From positions 3,496,501-3,560,500 of the forward strand of contig NZ_CP119409.1 of the NCBI RefSeq assembly GCF_029223885.1: a stretch of DNA of 64,000 nucleotides. The letters run 5' to 3'. Made by a program: the position numbers and the translations under genes. The notes below the pieces were generated by a model. That model saw only the letters and a list, made by a program, of their open reading frames with translations, searched no databases and was not told the origin of the DNA. Positions 28,807 to 37,842 of the stretch are shown here, in pieces (position 1 is the first letter of the stretch; the number at the start of each line of letters is the position of its first letter). Source of the stretch: Pararhizobium gei (GTDB lineage Bacteria; Pseudomonadota; Alphaproteobacteria; Rhizobiales; Rhizobiaceae).

Positions 28807-29852
28807 GAACGATCGGCATTATCGGCGGCGGCCAACTCGGCCGGATGCTTGCCATGGCGGCGGCCCGGCTCGGTTTTCGCACCATCATTCTCGAGCCCCA
28901 GGTCGATTGTCCGGCAGCGCAGGTTGCCAGCAGCCAGATCGTCGCCGCCTATGACGACGAGACTGCGCTGGCGCAACTTGCGGCCTCCTGCGACGTCGTC
29001 ACCTATGAATTCGAAAATGTGCCCGTTGCTGCAGCCGAGCTGCTTGTCCGGTCACGCCCGGTTTATCCGCCACCAAAGGCGCTGGAAATATCCCAGGACC
29101 GGGTTACAGAAAAAAGCTTCCTCAACGATTGCGGCATCGAGACGGCACGCTTTCATGCCATCGACAGTCAAGAGCAACTCGAACAGGCGCTTAGCGCTTT
29201 TTCCGGTCAGGGCGTCCTAAAGACGCGGCGGCTCGGTTATGACGGCAAGGGCCAAAGGGTTTTCCGCAGTGCTTCCGACAACCCTGCCGGCGCCTATGCT
29301 GCCCTCGGCAGCGTGCCGCTGATTCTCGAGAGCCTGGTTTCCTTCGAGCGGGAAATCTCGATCATCGCGGCTCGCGCGACGGATGGTGCAATCGTCTGTT
29401 TCGATCCGGCAGAAAACATTCATCGCAACGGCATTCTCCATACCTCCACCGTACCTGCCTCCGTCGGTGAGGCTACGGTGGAGAAAGCGCGCGCCGCAGC
29501 CGGTCTTATTCTGGAAGCGCTCTCTTATGTCGGCGTCATCGGCGTGGAATTTTTCGTGCTTGCAGACGGAACGCCGATCGTCAACGAAATCGCTCCGCGT
29601 GTTCACAATTCCGGCCATTGGACGGAAGCGGCCTGTGTCGTTTCCCAGTTCGAACAGCATATTCGGGCCGTCACCGGCCTGCCGTTGGGCAACGCTGCGC
29701 GGCACTCAGATTGTGTGATGCAGAATCTCATCGGCGGCGACATCGAGCAGGTTCCGGCATGGCTTGAAAAGCCCGACGTGCTCGTGCATCTCTACGGCAA
29801 GTCGGAAGCACGGGCGGGCCGCAAGATGGGCCATGTGACCGAGCTTACCTGA
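28803..29852 (+). CDS. purK: N5-carboxyaminoimidazole ribonucleotide synthase
   Basis: PurK carboxylates AIR to N5-CAIR using ATP and bicarbonate, supplying PurE. The 349-residue ATP-grasp protein starts [20 protein letters not shown] and shows [20 protein letters not shown], the [11 protein letters not shown] loop, [10 protein letters not shown] and [14 protein letters not shown]. The length and motif order are standard. It overlaps purE by four bases, and the pair forms one operon. The gap to rpmJ holds a promoter for the latter. Confidence 0.96.
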   Translation: MRTIGIIGGGQLGRMLAMAAARLGFRTIILEPQVDCPAAQVASSQIVAAYDDETALAQLAASCDVVTYEFENVPVAAAELLVRSRPVYPPPKALEISQDRVTEKSFLNDCGIETARFHAIDSQEQLEQALSAFSGQGVLKTRRLGYDGKGQRVFRSASDNPAGAYAALGSVPLILESLVSFEREISIIAARATDGAIVCFDPAENIHRNGILHTSTVPASVGEATVEKARAAAGLILEALSYVGVIGVEFFVLADGTPIVNEIAPRVHNSGHWTEAACVVSQFEQHIRAVTGLPLGNAARHSDCVMQNLIGGDIEQVPAWLEKPDVLVHLYGKSEARAGRKMGHVTELT

Positions 29853-29905
29853 GGCCTTAACCCACAGAAAAGCCGGAAGCAGGTGTTAAAACCGGCGCAC
29901 TGTGG

Positions 29906-29934
29906 TTGACAGTTTTGCGACGCCGGGTTATTTG
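29906..29934 (+). promoter_or_regulatory. Sigma-70 promoter for rpmJ
   Basis: TTGACA (29906-29911) and TATTTG (29929-29934) are exactly 17 bases apart. This is a near-consensus -35 with a moderate -10, about 100 bp before rpmJ and just after purK. Confidence 0.55.
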
Positions 29935-29948
29935 CCTGCCACCCTAAG

Positions 29949-29985
29949 AGCGCGCACGGCCCCAACGGACTGCAGGCGCGCTTTT
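29949..29985 (+). promoter_or_regulatory. Terminator-like hairpin in the rpmJ leader
   Basis: AGCGCGC (29949-29955) and GCGCGCT (29976-29982) form a perfect 7-bp stem with a 20-base loop, followed by TTTT. It lies between the promoter and rpmJ. It could be an attenuator or the end of purEK transcription. Confidence 0.45.
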
Positions 29986-30035
29986 GATTGTCATAGACTG
30001 GCGAACTCGGGTTTGCCAAAACGCGGATCAAAAAA

Positions 30036-30161
30036 ATGAAGATCAAAAATTCGCTCAAGTCACTCAAGGCCCGTCACCGCGAGAACCGTCTGGTTCGCCG
30101 CAAGGGCCGCGTCTACATCATCAACAAGCTGAACCCGCGCTTCAAGGCCCGTCAGGGCTGA
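30036..30161 (+). CDS. rpmJ: 50S ribosomal protein L36, cysteine-free type
   Basis: The 41-codon gene reads [20 protein letters not shown], then [20 protein letters not shown] and a glycine before TGA. It is the 41-residue L36 form of alphaproteobacteria, which lacks the four zinc ligands of classical L36. L36 is a small basic protein of the large subunit. It is too short for many gene finders. The gene is monocistronic, with its own promoter upstream; no clear ribosome site is visible beyond an A-rich stretch before the ATG. Confidence 0.95.
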   Translation: MKIKNSLKSLKARHRENRLVRRKGRVYIINKLNPRFKARQG

Positions 30162-30267
30162 TTGACTGCGCGGCGATCCGGGCCGATGACGACAACGATC
30201 CCGTCGCCATCCGAGAGCCTGAGATTGACGTTCATTGGTTTGATATCTCAAATTTGATTTGATCTTC

Positions 30268-30299
30268 AGCCATGGCGGGCTAGTTTGTCTGCCATGGCT
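30268..30299 (+). promoter_or_regulatory. Inverted repeat covering the start codon of the TPR protein gene
   Basis: AGCCATGGC (30268-30276) and GCCATGGCT (30291-30299) are perfect 9-bp inverted copies with a 14-base loop. The second copy contains the ATG of the next gene. As RNA the stem would hide that start codon. Confidence 0.4.
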
Positions 30300-30896
30300 A
30301 AAATTATTTCTGCTCCTCTGATTCTTTTGCTGGCATTTTTTGCTCAGGGACTCGTTGCTTCGCCCGTTCTGGCAGCGGAAACCGAACAGGTATCTGCAAG
30401 CACGGGGTCTGCGCAAAAGCGGAAGATCGATACACTTTTTTCCGAGCTTAAACGGGAGCGTGACCCGCAGAAAGCCCGGGCCATTTCCGATCAAATTCGG
30501 GTTGAGTGGCAAACCCCCGACAGTGCAACTGTCAAACTCCTGATGCAATGGGCGGCCAAAGCCGTTGAGACAGAGCGCAACGCCACGGCGCTCGATATGC
30601 TGGATCAGGTTGTGACGCTGTCGCCTCTCTATGCCGAAGGCTGGAATCAGCGTGCCACGCTGCATTTCCGCATGGGCAACTACCGCAAGTCCATGTCCGA
30701 CATCAACCGCGTTCTGCAACTGGAGCCACGGCATTTCGGGGCGCTGGCCGGCATGGCAGCGATCCTGACTTCTTCCGGTAGCGACGAACTGGCCCTGAGA
30801 GCATGGGAACAGTTTCTCGCCGTTTATCCGGCCGACCGGCAGGCGCAGGAGCAACTGGGCGAACTTGAGGAAAAACTGGCGGGAAACCGCACATAA
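30294..30896 (+). CDS. Exported TPR protein
   Basis: From the ATG at 30294 the product has 200 residues and opens with a signal peptide (KIISAPLILLLAFFAQGLVA). Tetratricopeptide repeats follow: ALDMLDQVVTLSPLYAEGWN, ATLHFRMGNYRKSMSDINRV and EPRHFGALAGMAAILTSSGS. TPR units bind protein partners. The protein is probably periplasmic; no partner can be named. A TTG three codons earlier is possible but less likely. The start codon lies inside an inverted repeat. Confidence 0.88.
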   Translation: MAKIISAPLILLLAFFAQGLVASPVLAAETEQVSASTGSAQKRKIDTLFSELKRERDPQKARAISDQIRVEWQTPDSATVKLLMQWAAKAVETERNATALDMLDQVVTLSPLYAEGWNQRATLHFRMGNYRKSMSDINRVLQLEPRHFGALAGMAAILTSSGSDELALRAWEQFLAVYPADRQAQEQLGELEEKLAGNRT

Positions 30897-30982
30897 TGCG
30901 TCATCGGTGAAACCGTTGGCCGTCCTTCACCGTTTCCGACTGTAGGCATATAAAGTTTGTATCCGCGCCCGGACCGGCATCT

Positions 30983-32011
30983 ATGAGTTTTTCAATCAGG
31001 ACAACCATGCTTTTTGTCGGTTCGGTGTTTCTCGCCTTGCTTGTCACGGGTTTTGGCTTCAGCGCCTACCAGGCTGCGGCCTTTGAAAGGGGATCTGAAA
31101 ACAAAGGCGAGCTGATCGATGTCGGCGGTTACAGGATGAACAGCATCTATGTACCTCCATCGACGCAAGCCGATCTCCCACCTCTTGTCTTCATCCACGG
31201 AGCGAGCGCCAACCTGCGAGATCAGATGACTGCCTTTCGAGGCAAACTGGAAGGCCGCGCCGGGCTGCTCTTCGTCGATCGCCCGGGTTTTGGATTTTCC
31301 GACCGCGGCGGACCCGAGAATGCCTATCCGGATGGTCAGGCCGATGCCATAGCTGCCCTGATGGAAAAGCGCGGGATTGGCAAGGCGATCATCGTCAGCC
31401 ATTCCTTCGGCGGCGCAATTGCCGCCAGTTTCGCCCTGAACCATAAGGACAAGGTGTCAGGGCTTCTGTTTCTCTCGCCAGCGACGCATCCCTGGCCGGG
31501 GGGTATAGAATGGTACTACAATGCCGCCAAGGTACCCGTCTTCGGATGGCTCTTCTCTACTCTGGTCGCGCCGCCGGCTGGTATCGCTCTGATCGACAAA
31601 GCCACACGGGCAGTCTTCGCTCCCAACCCGCGCCCCGACACCTACATTGAAGATACCGGCGCCTATCTGGCGCTGAGACCCCGCGCCTTCCGCAACAATG
31701 CAATCGATATCGCCAATCTTCTGGATTACGTGAAGAGAGTGTCGCCGCGCTATCGCGAGATCAAGGCGCCGACGGTGATCATCACGGGTGATGCGGACAA
31801 GATCGTCTTTCCGGAGATTCATTCTCGGCAACTGCATGAAGACATCGAAGGCTCGACGCTGCTGCGTATTCACAATCTCGGCCACAAACCGGACTATGTG
31901 GTCAATGATCTCGCTATTGCGGCGATCGAGACACTGGCCGGGAAAAAGCGCGATCTCCGCAGGCTTGCTGCCAAAGCAGAAGCGCGCATTGCAAACGACA
32001 ACTCGAACTGA
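30983..32011 (+). CDS. Membrane-anchored alpha/beta hydrolase
   Basis: The 342-residue protein has an N-terminal anchor or signal (TMLFVGSVFLALLVTGFGFS) followed by a complete alpha/beta-hydrolase fold. The oxyanion strand is LVFIHGASAN, the nucleophile elbow is VSHSFGG, the acid lies in ITGDADKIV and the final histidine in HNLGHKPDYV. The substrate is unknown; relatives include esterases and epoxide or lactone hydrolases. It is convergent with pyk, with which it shares a perfect hairpin at the ends. Confidence 0.9.
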   Translation: MSFSIRTTMLFVGSVFLALLVTGFGFSAYQAAAFERGSENKGELIDVGGYRMNSIYVPPSTQADLPPLVFIHGASANLRDQMTAFRGKLEGRAGLLFVDRPGFGFSDRGGPENAYPDGQADAIAALMEKRGIGKAIIVSHSFGGAIAASFALNHKDKVSGLLFLSPATHPWPGGIEWYYNAAKVPVFGWLFSTLVAPPAGIALIDKATRAVFAPNPRPDTYIEDTGAYLALRPRAFRNNAIDIANLLDYVKRVSPRYREIKAPTVIITGDADKIVFPEIHSRQLHEDIEGSTLLRIHNLGHKPDYVVNDLAIAAIETLAGKKRDLRRLAAKAEARIANDNSN

Positions 32012-32044
32012 AGACGCCGCATGGTGCTGGAACATGCGGCGTCT
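32012..32044. terminator. Perfect 12-bp hairpin between the alpha/beta hydrolase gene and pyk
   Basis: AGACGCCGCATG (32012-32023) and CATGCGGCGTCT (32033-32044) pair perfectly with a nine-base loop. It begins directly after the hydrolase stop codon between two convergent genes. T runs are lacking, so it may stop transcription less sharply or protect RNA ends. Confidence 0.6.
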
Positions 32045-32066
32045 GAAAGCAGCAGTGCCGTTCTGC

Positions 32067-33506
32067 TTAAACGCCGCTCAAGCCGTCCGAACCAATATAG
32101 GCGATACGCAGCATGTTGGTCGCGCCGGGCGTGCCGAGCGGCACGCCGGCCGAGATGATCACCCGGTCACCGGGCTTTCCAAAACCTTCGGCAGCGACGA
32201 TACGGCAGGCACGATTGACCATGTCATCCAGATCGGAGGCATCGCTTGTCACTACACAGTGCAGACCCCAGACAACCGACAGCCGGCGCGCCGTCTGAAT
32301 AACCGGCGACAGGGCGAGAACCGGAACCTGCGGCCGCTCGCGGGCGGTGCGCAGACCGGTATTGCCGGAGGACGTATAGCAGACGATGGCAGACAGTTTC
32401 AGCGTCTCGGCGATCTGATGAGCAGCGAGCGAAATGGCGTCGGCGCCGGTTGCCTCCGGCGGTGTGCGCTGGGCATAGATGATGCCCGAATAATGCGGAT
32501 CGACTTCGATTTTGCTGGCAATCGAGGCCATGGTCGAAACCGCTTCGATCGGATAGTCGCCGGAAGCGGACTCGGCCGACAGCATGATGGCATCCGCGCC
32601 TTCGAACACGGCGGTCGCAACGTCGGACACTTCGGCACGTGTTGGAACAGGCGCCGAAATCATCGATTCCAGCATCTGGGTCGCTACGACCACCGGTTTC
32701 CCCGCCCGCCGGCAGGCGCGGATCAGCTGCTTCTGCAGGCCGGGCACCGCTTCCAGCGGCATCTCGACCCCGAGGTCGCCACGGGCAACCATCAGCGCGT
32801 CCGACAATTCAATGATCTCGTCGATACGCTCGATCGCCTGCGGCTTCTCGATCTTCGACATCAGGCCAACGCGGCCGCGCGACACCTTGCGGACTTCGGA
32901 CAGATCTTCGGGACGCTGGATGAACGACAGCGCGACCCAGTCGACATCATCGGTTTCCAGAACCGCGTCCAGGTCGGCGCGGTCCTTCTCCGTCAGCGCG
33001 CCGACACCGAGCAGCGTATCGGGCAGGCTTACGCCCTTTCGGTCGGAAATTTTGGTTCCGGCAACGACAGTGCAGACGATGCTCGTCCCGTCGGTCTTTT
33101 CAGCCCGCAGATGCAGCTTGCCATCATCGATCAGCAGGCGGTGTCCCGGCTTCACCGCTTCGAGAATTTCCGGATGCGGGAGAAAGACGCGCTTGTTGTC
33201 TCCGGGCGCGTCTTTGTTGTCGAGGGTGAAAGTCTGGCCCGGCACAAGATCGACCTTGCCGTCCGCGAACTTGCCGACGCGCAGCTTCGGTCCCTGAAGA
33301 TCGGCGAGAATGCCGATCGGCCGGCCACAGCGCGCCTCGACGTTGCGGATGCGCTTGACGAGTGTGCGCATCATGTCGTGGCTGGCATGGCTCATATTGA
33401 TCCGAAAGAGATCGGCGCCAGCCTCATGCAGCTTCTGGATCATCTCTTCTTCGTTGGAGGCCGGTCCAAGCGTTGCGAGGATTTTGACTTTTCTGTTCCG
33501 CTTCAT
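32067..33506 (-). CDS. pyk: Pyruvate kinase
   Basis: The enzyme makes pyruvate and ATP from phosphoenolpyruvate, the last step of glycolysis. The 479 residues start KRNRKVKILATLGPASNEEE and include FRINMSHASHDMM, GTKISDRKGVSLP, SKIEKPQAIERIDEII and the metal-site motif MVARGDLGVEMPLE. The C-terminal allosteric domain is present (SLAAHQIAETLKLSAIVCYT). The length is typical. The stop codon of the upstream DUF1036 gene overlaps its ATG (TGATG), so the two are translationally coupled. Confidence 0.97.
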   Translation of the reverse strand: MKRNRKVKILATLGPASNEEEMIQKLHEAGADLFRINMSHASHDMMRTLVKRIRNVEARCGRPIGILADLQGPKLRVGKFADGKVDLVPGQTFTLDNKDAPGDNKRVFLPHPEILEAVKPGHRLLIDDGKLHLRAEKTDGTSIVCTVVAGTKISDRKGVSLPDTLLGVGALTEKDRADLDAVLETDDVDWVALSFIQRPEDLSEVRKVSRGRVGLMSKIEKPQAIERIDEIIELSDALMVARGDLGVEMPLEAVPGLQKQLIRACRRAGKPVVVATQMLESMISAPVPTRAEVSDVATAVFEGADAIMLSAESASGDYPIEAVSTMASIASKIEVDPHYSGIIYAQRTPPEATGADAISLAAHQIAETLKLSAIVCYTSSGNTGLRTARERPQVPVLALSPVIQTARRLSVVWGLHCVVTSDASDLDDMVNRACRIVAAEGFGKPGDRVIISAGVPLGTPGATNMLRIAYIGSDGLSGV

Positions 33507-33991
33507 CAGTTCGGGCTTTCCTGGGTGCCGGGGGTATCGGACAACTGAACCATCCAGCTTCCCTGACGCCCCGTGTCATATTCCTTGAATCCCATCCGCT
33601 GAAAACCGCGCGCGAAACAATCCTGCACGCCGGTGATCTTGAACTCGTTTTCGGCAACGCACATGTTGACGTCTCCGGTCCAGCGCCCGCCGCGGGCAGC
33701 ATCTTCAGCATAGAGATAATAGTATCGCGATTGAAGCTCGCCCTGGATCAGCGTGGCGCAGGTCGTTGCCGGCACCTGCCACCACCCCTCGGTGATCCAA
33801 CCCTCCTTGGCGCGGTAGCCGATCGCCACACCCACCAGATTTTGCGTACCGTTGCAAACGCGAAAATCGGCCCGCGCGTCTCCCGCGGTTACAATCTGGA
33901 CGGAAGCGGTCACGACGAAAAAAAGAACAATGCTGGGAAGCCAGCTTCGAATGTTCCGCCGGGCAAGGAGATATCTGGACACGGTTTCCAA
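33506..33991 (-). CDS. DUF1036 exported protein
   Basis: The protein has a signal-like hydrophobic segment (WLPSIVLFFVVTASVQIV) and then the DUF1036 core: RVCNGTQNLVGVAIGYRAKE, GWWQVPATTCATLIQGEL and RYYYLYAEDAARGGRW. Cysteine positions (VCNG, TTC, NMC, QDC) suggest two disulfides. DUF1036 proteins are periplasmic, common in alphaproteobacteria, with no known activity. The start may be the TTG at 33991 or a GTG at 33982. It overlaps pyk by one base. This gene pair with pyk is conserved in rhizobia. Confidence 0.88.
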   Translation of the reverse strand: METVSRYLLARRNIRSWLPSIVLFFVVTASVQIVTAGDARADFRVCNGTQNLVGVAIGYRAKEGWITEGWWQVPATTCATLIQGELQSRYYYLYAEDAARGGRWTGDVNMCVAENEFKITGVQDCFARGFQRMGFKEYDTGRQGSWMVQLSDTPGTQESPN

Positions 33992-34173
33992 TGGGTCTCC
34001 ATTGTGATTTGTCGTGGGACTTTCTTGCGACGCTAGCCCCGGAAAGTCAACGCTGAGTCTAATCGATTACATCTGGCTTTTTGGTGACGGCAATGTCACG
34101 AAATGCCCGCCGTCTTGCGATAGTCGTCACACCATGTCATCAAAAACGGCAATACGTGGATTGAGTTGAACCC

Positions 34174-34977
34174 ATGTCGGAAACATCGTCTTTCGAGATA
34201 ATCGCAGGCAATGAAGATGCCGGACTGATCCTCCTGGCGGACCATGCCATGAACCGCCTGCCTGAAGAGTATGGCAGCCTCGGGCTGCCGGAGACCGCGT
34301 TCCATCGGCACATTGCCTATGACATCGGTATAGAGCAGTTGACGCGCCGCCTTGCGGCGCGCCTCGGGGTGCCAGCCGTGATGAGCCGCTTTTCCCGGCT
34401 CCTGATCGATCCGAACCGCGGCGAAGACGACCCGACGCTCATCATGAAAATTTCCGATGGCGCGATCATTCCCGGCAATCATCCAATCACGGCCGGGGAG
34501 TGGGAACGCCGCCTGGATCGCTTTCACCGGCCCTATCACCGTGCCATATCCGAAACCATCGCCGGGGTCGCTGCGGCAAGCGGGCGCGCCCCCCTTATTA
34601 TCTCGCTTCACTCCTATACGCCAACCTGGAAAGGCATCGCCCGCCCATGGCATGCCGCCGTACTCTGGGACAATGATCCGCGCGCCGTGCATCCCCTGAT
34701 CGAGGCACTCGAGGCCGCAGGCGATGTCCTCATCGGAAACAATGAGCCCTATGACGGAGCGCTGCGCGGCGATACGATGTTTCGCCACTGCATGGAAACG
34801 GGCTTGGCCCACGCGCTGATCGAGGTAAGACAGGATCTGATCGGCGATGAGATCGGCGCGGCGGAATGGGATTCGCGGCTGGGACCAATTCTTGGCGAGT
34901 TGAACGGCCGCCCTGATTTGCACGAGGTCAGACGCTATCCCTCGCGCACCGGTCCCTACACGTGTGAAACCGACTGA
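34174..34977 (+). CDS. N-formylglutamate amidohydrolase family protein
   Basis: The 267-residue enzyme of the HutG/N-formylglutamate deformylase family shows LILLADHAMNRLPEEYGSLG near residue 18, YDIGIEQLTRRLAARLG near 48, LIISLHSYTPTW near 140 and LIGNNEPYD near 187. The family cleaves N-formylglutamate or related N-acyl amino acids with a metal ion. The other histidine-degradation genes are not nearby, so the substrate may differ from that of HutG. It is followed closely by a DUF1244 gene and is divergent from the DUF1036 gene. Confidence 0.9.
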   Translation: MSETSSFEIIAGNEDAGLILLADHAMNRLPEEYGSLGLPETAFHRHIAYDIGIEQLTRRLAARLGVPAVMSRFSRLLIDPNRGEDDPTLIMKISDGAIIPGNHPITAGEWERRLDRFHRPYHRAISETIAGVAAASGRAPLIISLHSYTPTWKGIARPWHAAVLWDNDPRAVHPLIEALEAAGDVLIGNNEPYDGALRGDTMFRHCMETGLAHALIEVRQDLIGDEIGAAEWDSRLGPILGELNGRPDLHEVRRYPSRTGPYTCETD

Positions 34978-34985
34978 GGAAAACG

Positions 34986-35291
34986 ATGCCAGAGCCGACA
35001 GCCCAGCAACAATTGGAATTCGAAGCCGCCGCCTTTCGTCGTCTGACGGCCCATCTGCGTGACCGAAGCGATGTCCAAAATATCGATCTGATGAATCTTG
35101 CCGGCTTTTGCCGCAACTGCCTGTCCAACTGGTACAGGGATGCAGCCGCTGCCGGAGGCGTCACGATCGACAAGGATGCATCCCGCGAAATCGTCTACGG
35201 CATGCCCTATGAGGAATGGCGCGAACGATTCCAGCGGCAAGCCTCCGCCGATCAGACTGCGGCCTTCGAAAAGAACAAGCCCGCCGATTGA
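34986..35291 (+). CDS. DUF1244 protein
   Basis: The 101-residue protein matches DUF1244: [20 protein letters not shown], then [20 protein letters not shown] and [14 protein letters not shown]. The CRNC pair is conserved in the family and might bind a metal. The fold is a small helical one; the function is unknown. It begins 8 bp after the N-formylglutamate amidohydrolase gene and is likely part of the same transcript, with gapR further on. The C-terminal tail is lysine-rich and unstructured. Confidence 0.9.
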   Translation: MPEPTAQQQLEFEAAAFRRLTAHLRDRSDVQNIDLMNLAGFCRNCLSNWYRDAAAAGGVTIDKDASREIVYGMPYEEWRERFQRQASADQTAAFEKNKPAD

Positions 35292-35410
35292 CCGGTCGGA
35301 TTCCGCCCCCAATTCGTGTGTTCCAAATCAAAGCACTTGACCTTGAGACCGCTTCGCGGCAGGTCACAGCATCACCATCACCCCACCCTTCATCTCATAA
35401 GGAGAAGACC

Positions 35411-35674
35411 ATGTCGGATGCCCATGGCGTCGCCCGCGATCAGCTTCGCTCTTTCATCGAGCGGATCGAGCGGCTGGAAGAAGAAAAAAAGACCATCGCC
35501 GACGACATCAAGGATGTCTACGGCGAAGCTAAGGGAACCGGCTTCGATACGAAGATCCTGAAAAAAGTCATCGCAATCCGCAAGCAGGACAAGGACGAGC
35601 GCATGGAACAGGAAGCCATCCTCGACACCTATCTCGCCGCGCTTGGAATGATCGACGCGCCTGAAGCCGAGTAG
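35411..35674 (+). CDS. gapR: GapR-like DNA-binding protein (DUF2312)
   Basis: GapR binds overtwisted AT-rich DNA ahead of replication and transcription forks and helps the gyrase and topoisomerase IV. The 87-residue product matches the family closely: [20 protein letters not shown], then [33 protein letters not shown] and [11 protein letters not shown]. The long coiled helix and basic turn are those that ring DNA in the Caulobacter tetramer. The ATG at 35411 follows AAGGAGAAG. A strong terminator comes right after. Function is carried over from Caulobacter. Confidence 0.9.
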   Translation: MSDAHGVARDQLRSFIERIERLEEEKKTIADDIKDVYGEAKGTGFDTKILKKVIAIRKQDKDERMEQEAILDTYLAALGMIDAPEAE

Positions 35675-35693
35675 AGACAAACCAAAGCTTGAC

Positions 35694-35723
35694 AAAAAAA
35701 CCCGCCAATCGGCGGGTTTTTTT
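35694..35723. terminator. Bidirectional intrinsic terminator between gapR and the DUF882 gene
   Basis: A run of seven A, CCCGCC, an AATC loop, GGCGGG and seven T form a perfect stem of 13 bp. It is placed between convergent genes and serves both strands. Confidence 0.92.
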
Positions 35724-35744
35724 CATGGATTGATTCGATCGAGT

Positions 35745-37616
35745 TTAGTTGGTGGTGAACTTCTTCACTTCCAGGAAATTGACCGCGCTGCCGCTGAAGC
35801 GGGCATTGTCGGCCGATACCGCCTCGTTTGAAAATCCTGCGGAATATACGGTCGTCGGGGATGCGCGGAGCGTCTTGCTGACGAAGCGCGGCGCCTTGAC
35901 CGGTTTGGAGAGCGTCGCCATGCGGCTGTTCGAAAGCGCCCAGTTGGAAATGATCTGCTGGGTCAGTTTCGGCTCCGTGCGAACCGACGAGCGGGTCGCA
36001 GCTTCAGCTTCCTGTTTTTTCGGGCGCTTGCCCTTGGCGGGCACCTCTGCTTGCGCCTTCGCGTCGAAAGCGTCTTCGATCGCTATGCCGCGTCTCTGCG
36101 AACTCGTTTGCGGTGCAAAAGCGGCCAGTTCCACGGGCCGTTCCTGCGGCGTGGGTTGAGCAAGCGCAACGCGGGTTTTGGCCCGAGCCTCGGCTTCTAC
36201 CGGCCTGCTTGCTTCGGCAATCGCCTGCGGCTGTTGCTCCTCCACAGGATCGGCAAGCACCGGTCGCTCGGCGAAAGCCGGAACCGCAACACTGGCATCG
36301 GCGACGGCCATCAGGGCAGCCTCATCGGCGGGACGCAAGGCGGGCACCGGTACGAAGCCCAGCGCTGCTACATCTTCGTCCAGGACCGCTGCATTCGGAT
36401 CTGTCGAGGCCATCAGCGTGTCGGAGACGGCTTTCCCATTTATGGCCCGATTATCCAGCATCTGCGGCACCGGGATCTTGTAGCCGTTCAAATCAGCATA
36501 TTCGGATTCCGTCTCACGCGTCTGTGGCAGTGCCGCAGCCCAGGGATCGCCCGATACGTTCTTGGTCGGAGCAACCAGTGCCGTTTGCACGCCGGTATCG
36601 TCAGCCGACTCCTTAAAGGCGGGGCGCGAGCCGGGAACCGGGGCCGCGATCTCCTTCTGCCGCTCCGTGGTTTCTTCGGTGGCATTGTCCACGCCCGGCA
36701 GCGAGGGTTGCGCTTCCGCGACCTGCGTCGCCTTGGCCTTGGCTCCGGACCTGGCTTTTACAGGAGCCTCGTCGGCGCCTTCGAGTTCGCCACTGGAGGC
36801 GATTGCATTGGGCTCTTCATCTTCGTCGCCGCCTCCGCCGAACAGCATGGCGAACAGGTTGCCCTTGCGCTTCGGGTCCTTGTCTCCCGCACCCTTGGCG
36901 CCGCCGCCGGCCACTTCGATGGCGCTGGCTCCGACACGGCGCTTGTAATCAGCGACCGCCATCTCGTAACCGGGCAGTGGCTTGCCGTCAGACGGCACAT
37001 GCATCGTCTTGCCGTCAGGGAAAAGACGCGCCAGTTCGCCGCGGCTCATGCGCGGCCAGGCACGCACGCCACCGACATCCATATGCACGAAGGGCGAACC
37101 GGATGTCGGATAGTAACCAACGCCGCCAACCTGAAACTTCATCCCGATTTCGCGAAGAGATTTCAATTTGACGTCGGGGATATAAAAATCCATCGCCTTG
37201 CCCAGCATGTGCTGGCTTTTCTTCGCGACACCCTTCGAGCGCGACCGCAACATGCCGTTGGTTGCAGGCGAACGATAGGCGGATACCACATGGATATAGT
37301 CGCGCGAGCCACTCTTCTGATAGACCTCCCAGACGAGATCGAGAAGGCGCGGATCCATCTTCGTAGGCTCGTTTCGGCGCCAGTCGCGTAGCAGCCGGTT
37401 GACCTGCTGCAGCCCCTTCGCGTCATAGCGTCCATTACGCTTGAAGGTGATCGAGGCTTTTTCCTTCGTGTGAATGAAATAGATCTTGAGCGTGCGGGTC
37501 TGGCCGGCCGCTTCGACAGGCGGCACCACGCCCGGGGTCACCATGGAAGCGGCAATAAGAAGCGAAGCGAGCACACGCGGCACCCGACGGGCGACCGTGG
37601 CGCAAAAGCGGTTTAT
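35745..37616 (-). CDS. DUF882 (peptidase M15-like) exported protein with long tail
   Basis: A signal or anchor (RVPRVLASLLIAASMVTPGV) is followed by a DUF882 domain in residues 50-220: TLKIYFIHTKEKASITFKRN, SAYRSPATNGMLRSRSKGVA, KKSQHMLGKAMDFYIPD and GGVGYYPTSGSPFVHMDVGG. The metal ligands of the M15 peptidase fold (H, D, H) are present, so it may cut peptidoglycan cross-links. The remaining 400 residues are low-complexity, rich in A, E and P, and probably disordered. I prefer the GTG at 37616 behind AGGCGG; a TTG at 37658 adds fourteen residues. Confidence 0.87.
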   Translation of the reverse strand: MNRFCATVARRVPRVLASLLIAASMVTPGVVPPVEAAGQTRTLKIYFIHTKEKASITFKRNGRYDAKGLQQVNRLLRDWRRNEPTKMDPRLLDLVWEVYQKSGSRDYIHVVSAYRSPATNGMLRSRSKGVAKKSQHMLGKAMDFYIPDVKLKSLREIGMKFQVGGVGYYPTSGSPFVHMDVGGVRAWPRMSRGELARLFPDGKTMHVPSDGKPLPGYEMAVADYKRRVGASAIEVAGGGAKGAGDKDPKRKGNLFAMLFGGGGDEDEEPNAIASSGELEGADEAPVKARSGAKAKATQVAEAQPSLPGVDNATEETTERQKEIAAPVPGSRPAFKESADDTGVQTALVAPTKNVSGDPWAAALPQTRETESEYADLNGYKIPVPQMLDNRAINGKAVSDTLMASTDPNAAVLDEDVAALGFVPVPALRPADEAALMAVADASVAVPAFAERPVLADPVEEQQPQAIAEASRPVEAEARAKTRVALAQPTPQERPVELAAFAPQTSSQRRGIAIEDAFDAKAQAEVPAKGKRPKKQEAEAATRSSVRTEPKLTQQIISNWALSNSRMATLSKPVKAPRFVSKTLRASPTTVYSAGFSNEAVSADNARFSGSAVNFLEVKKFTTN

Positions 37617-37842
37617 CACGGAGCCGCCTGGCTTCTTGAATCCGAACAAATTTTGCAAACCCGATCCCCGTGCGACGGACGATATGTCCCGTGGCTGTCA
37701 GATGACGACTAAAATGCGGTCACAGCATGGCAAATATGCCACAGTCATCGCTCATCCTTATAATATAGTGAATGGATCACTAACAAGGTCTAAACGACAA
37801 CAGCCAAATACGACGGATCGAACACTTTCGTTATCCCTGGAT

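Noticed and set aside
36051-37391. Open frame of 446 codons opposite the DUF882 gene
   Set aside because: It is antisense to a gene with signal peptide and domain match, and its translation is low-complexity and arginine-rich.
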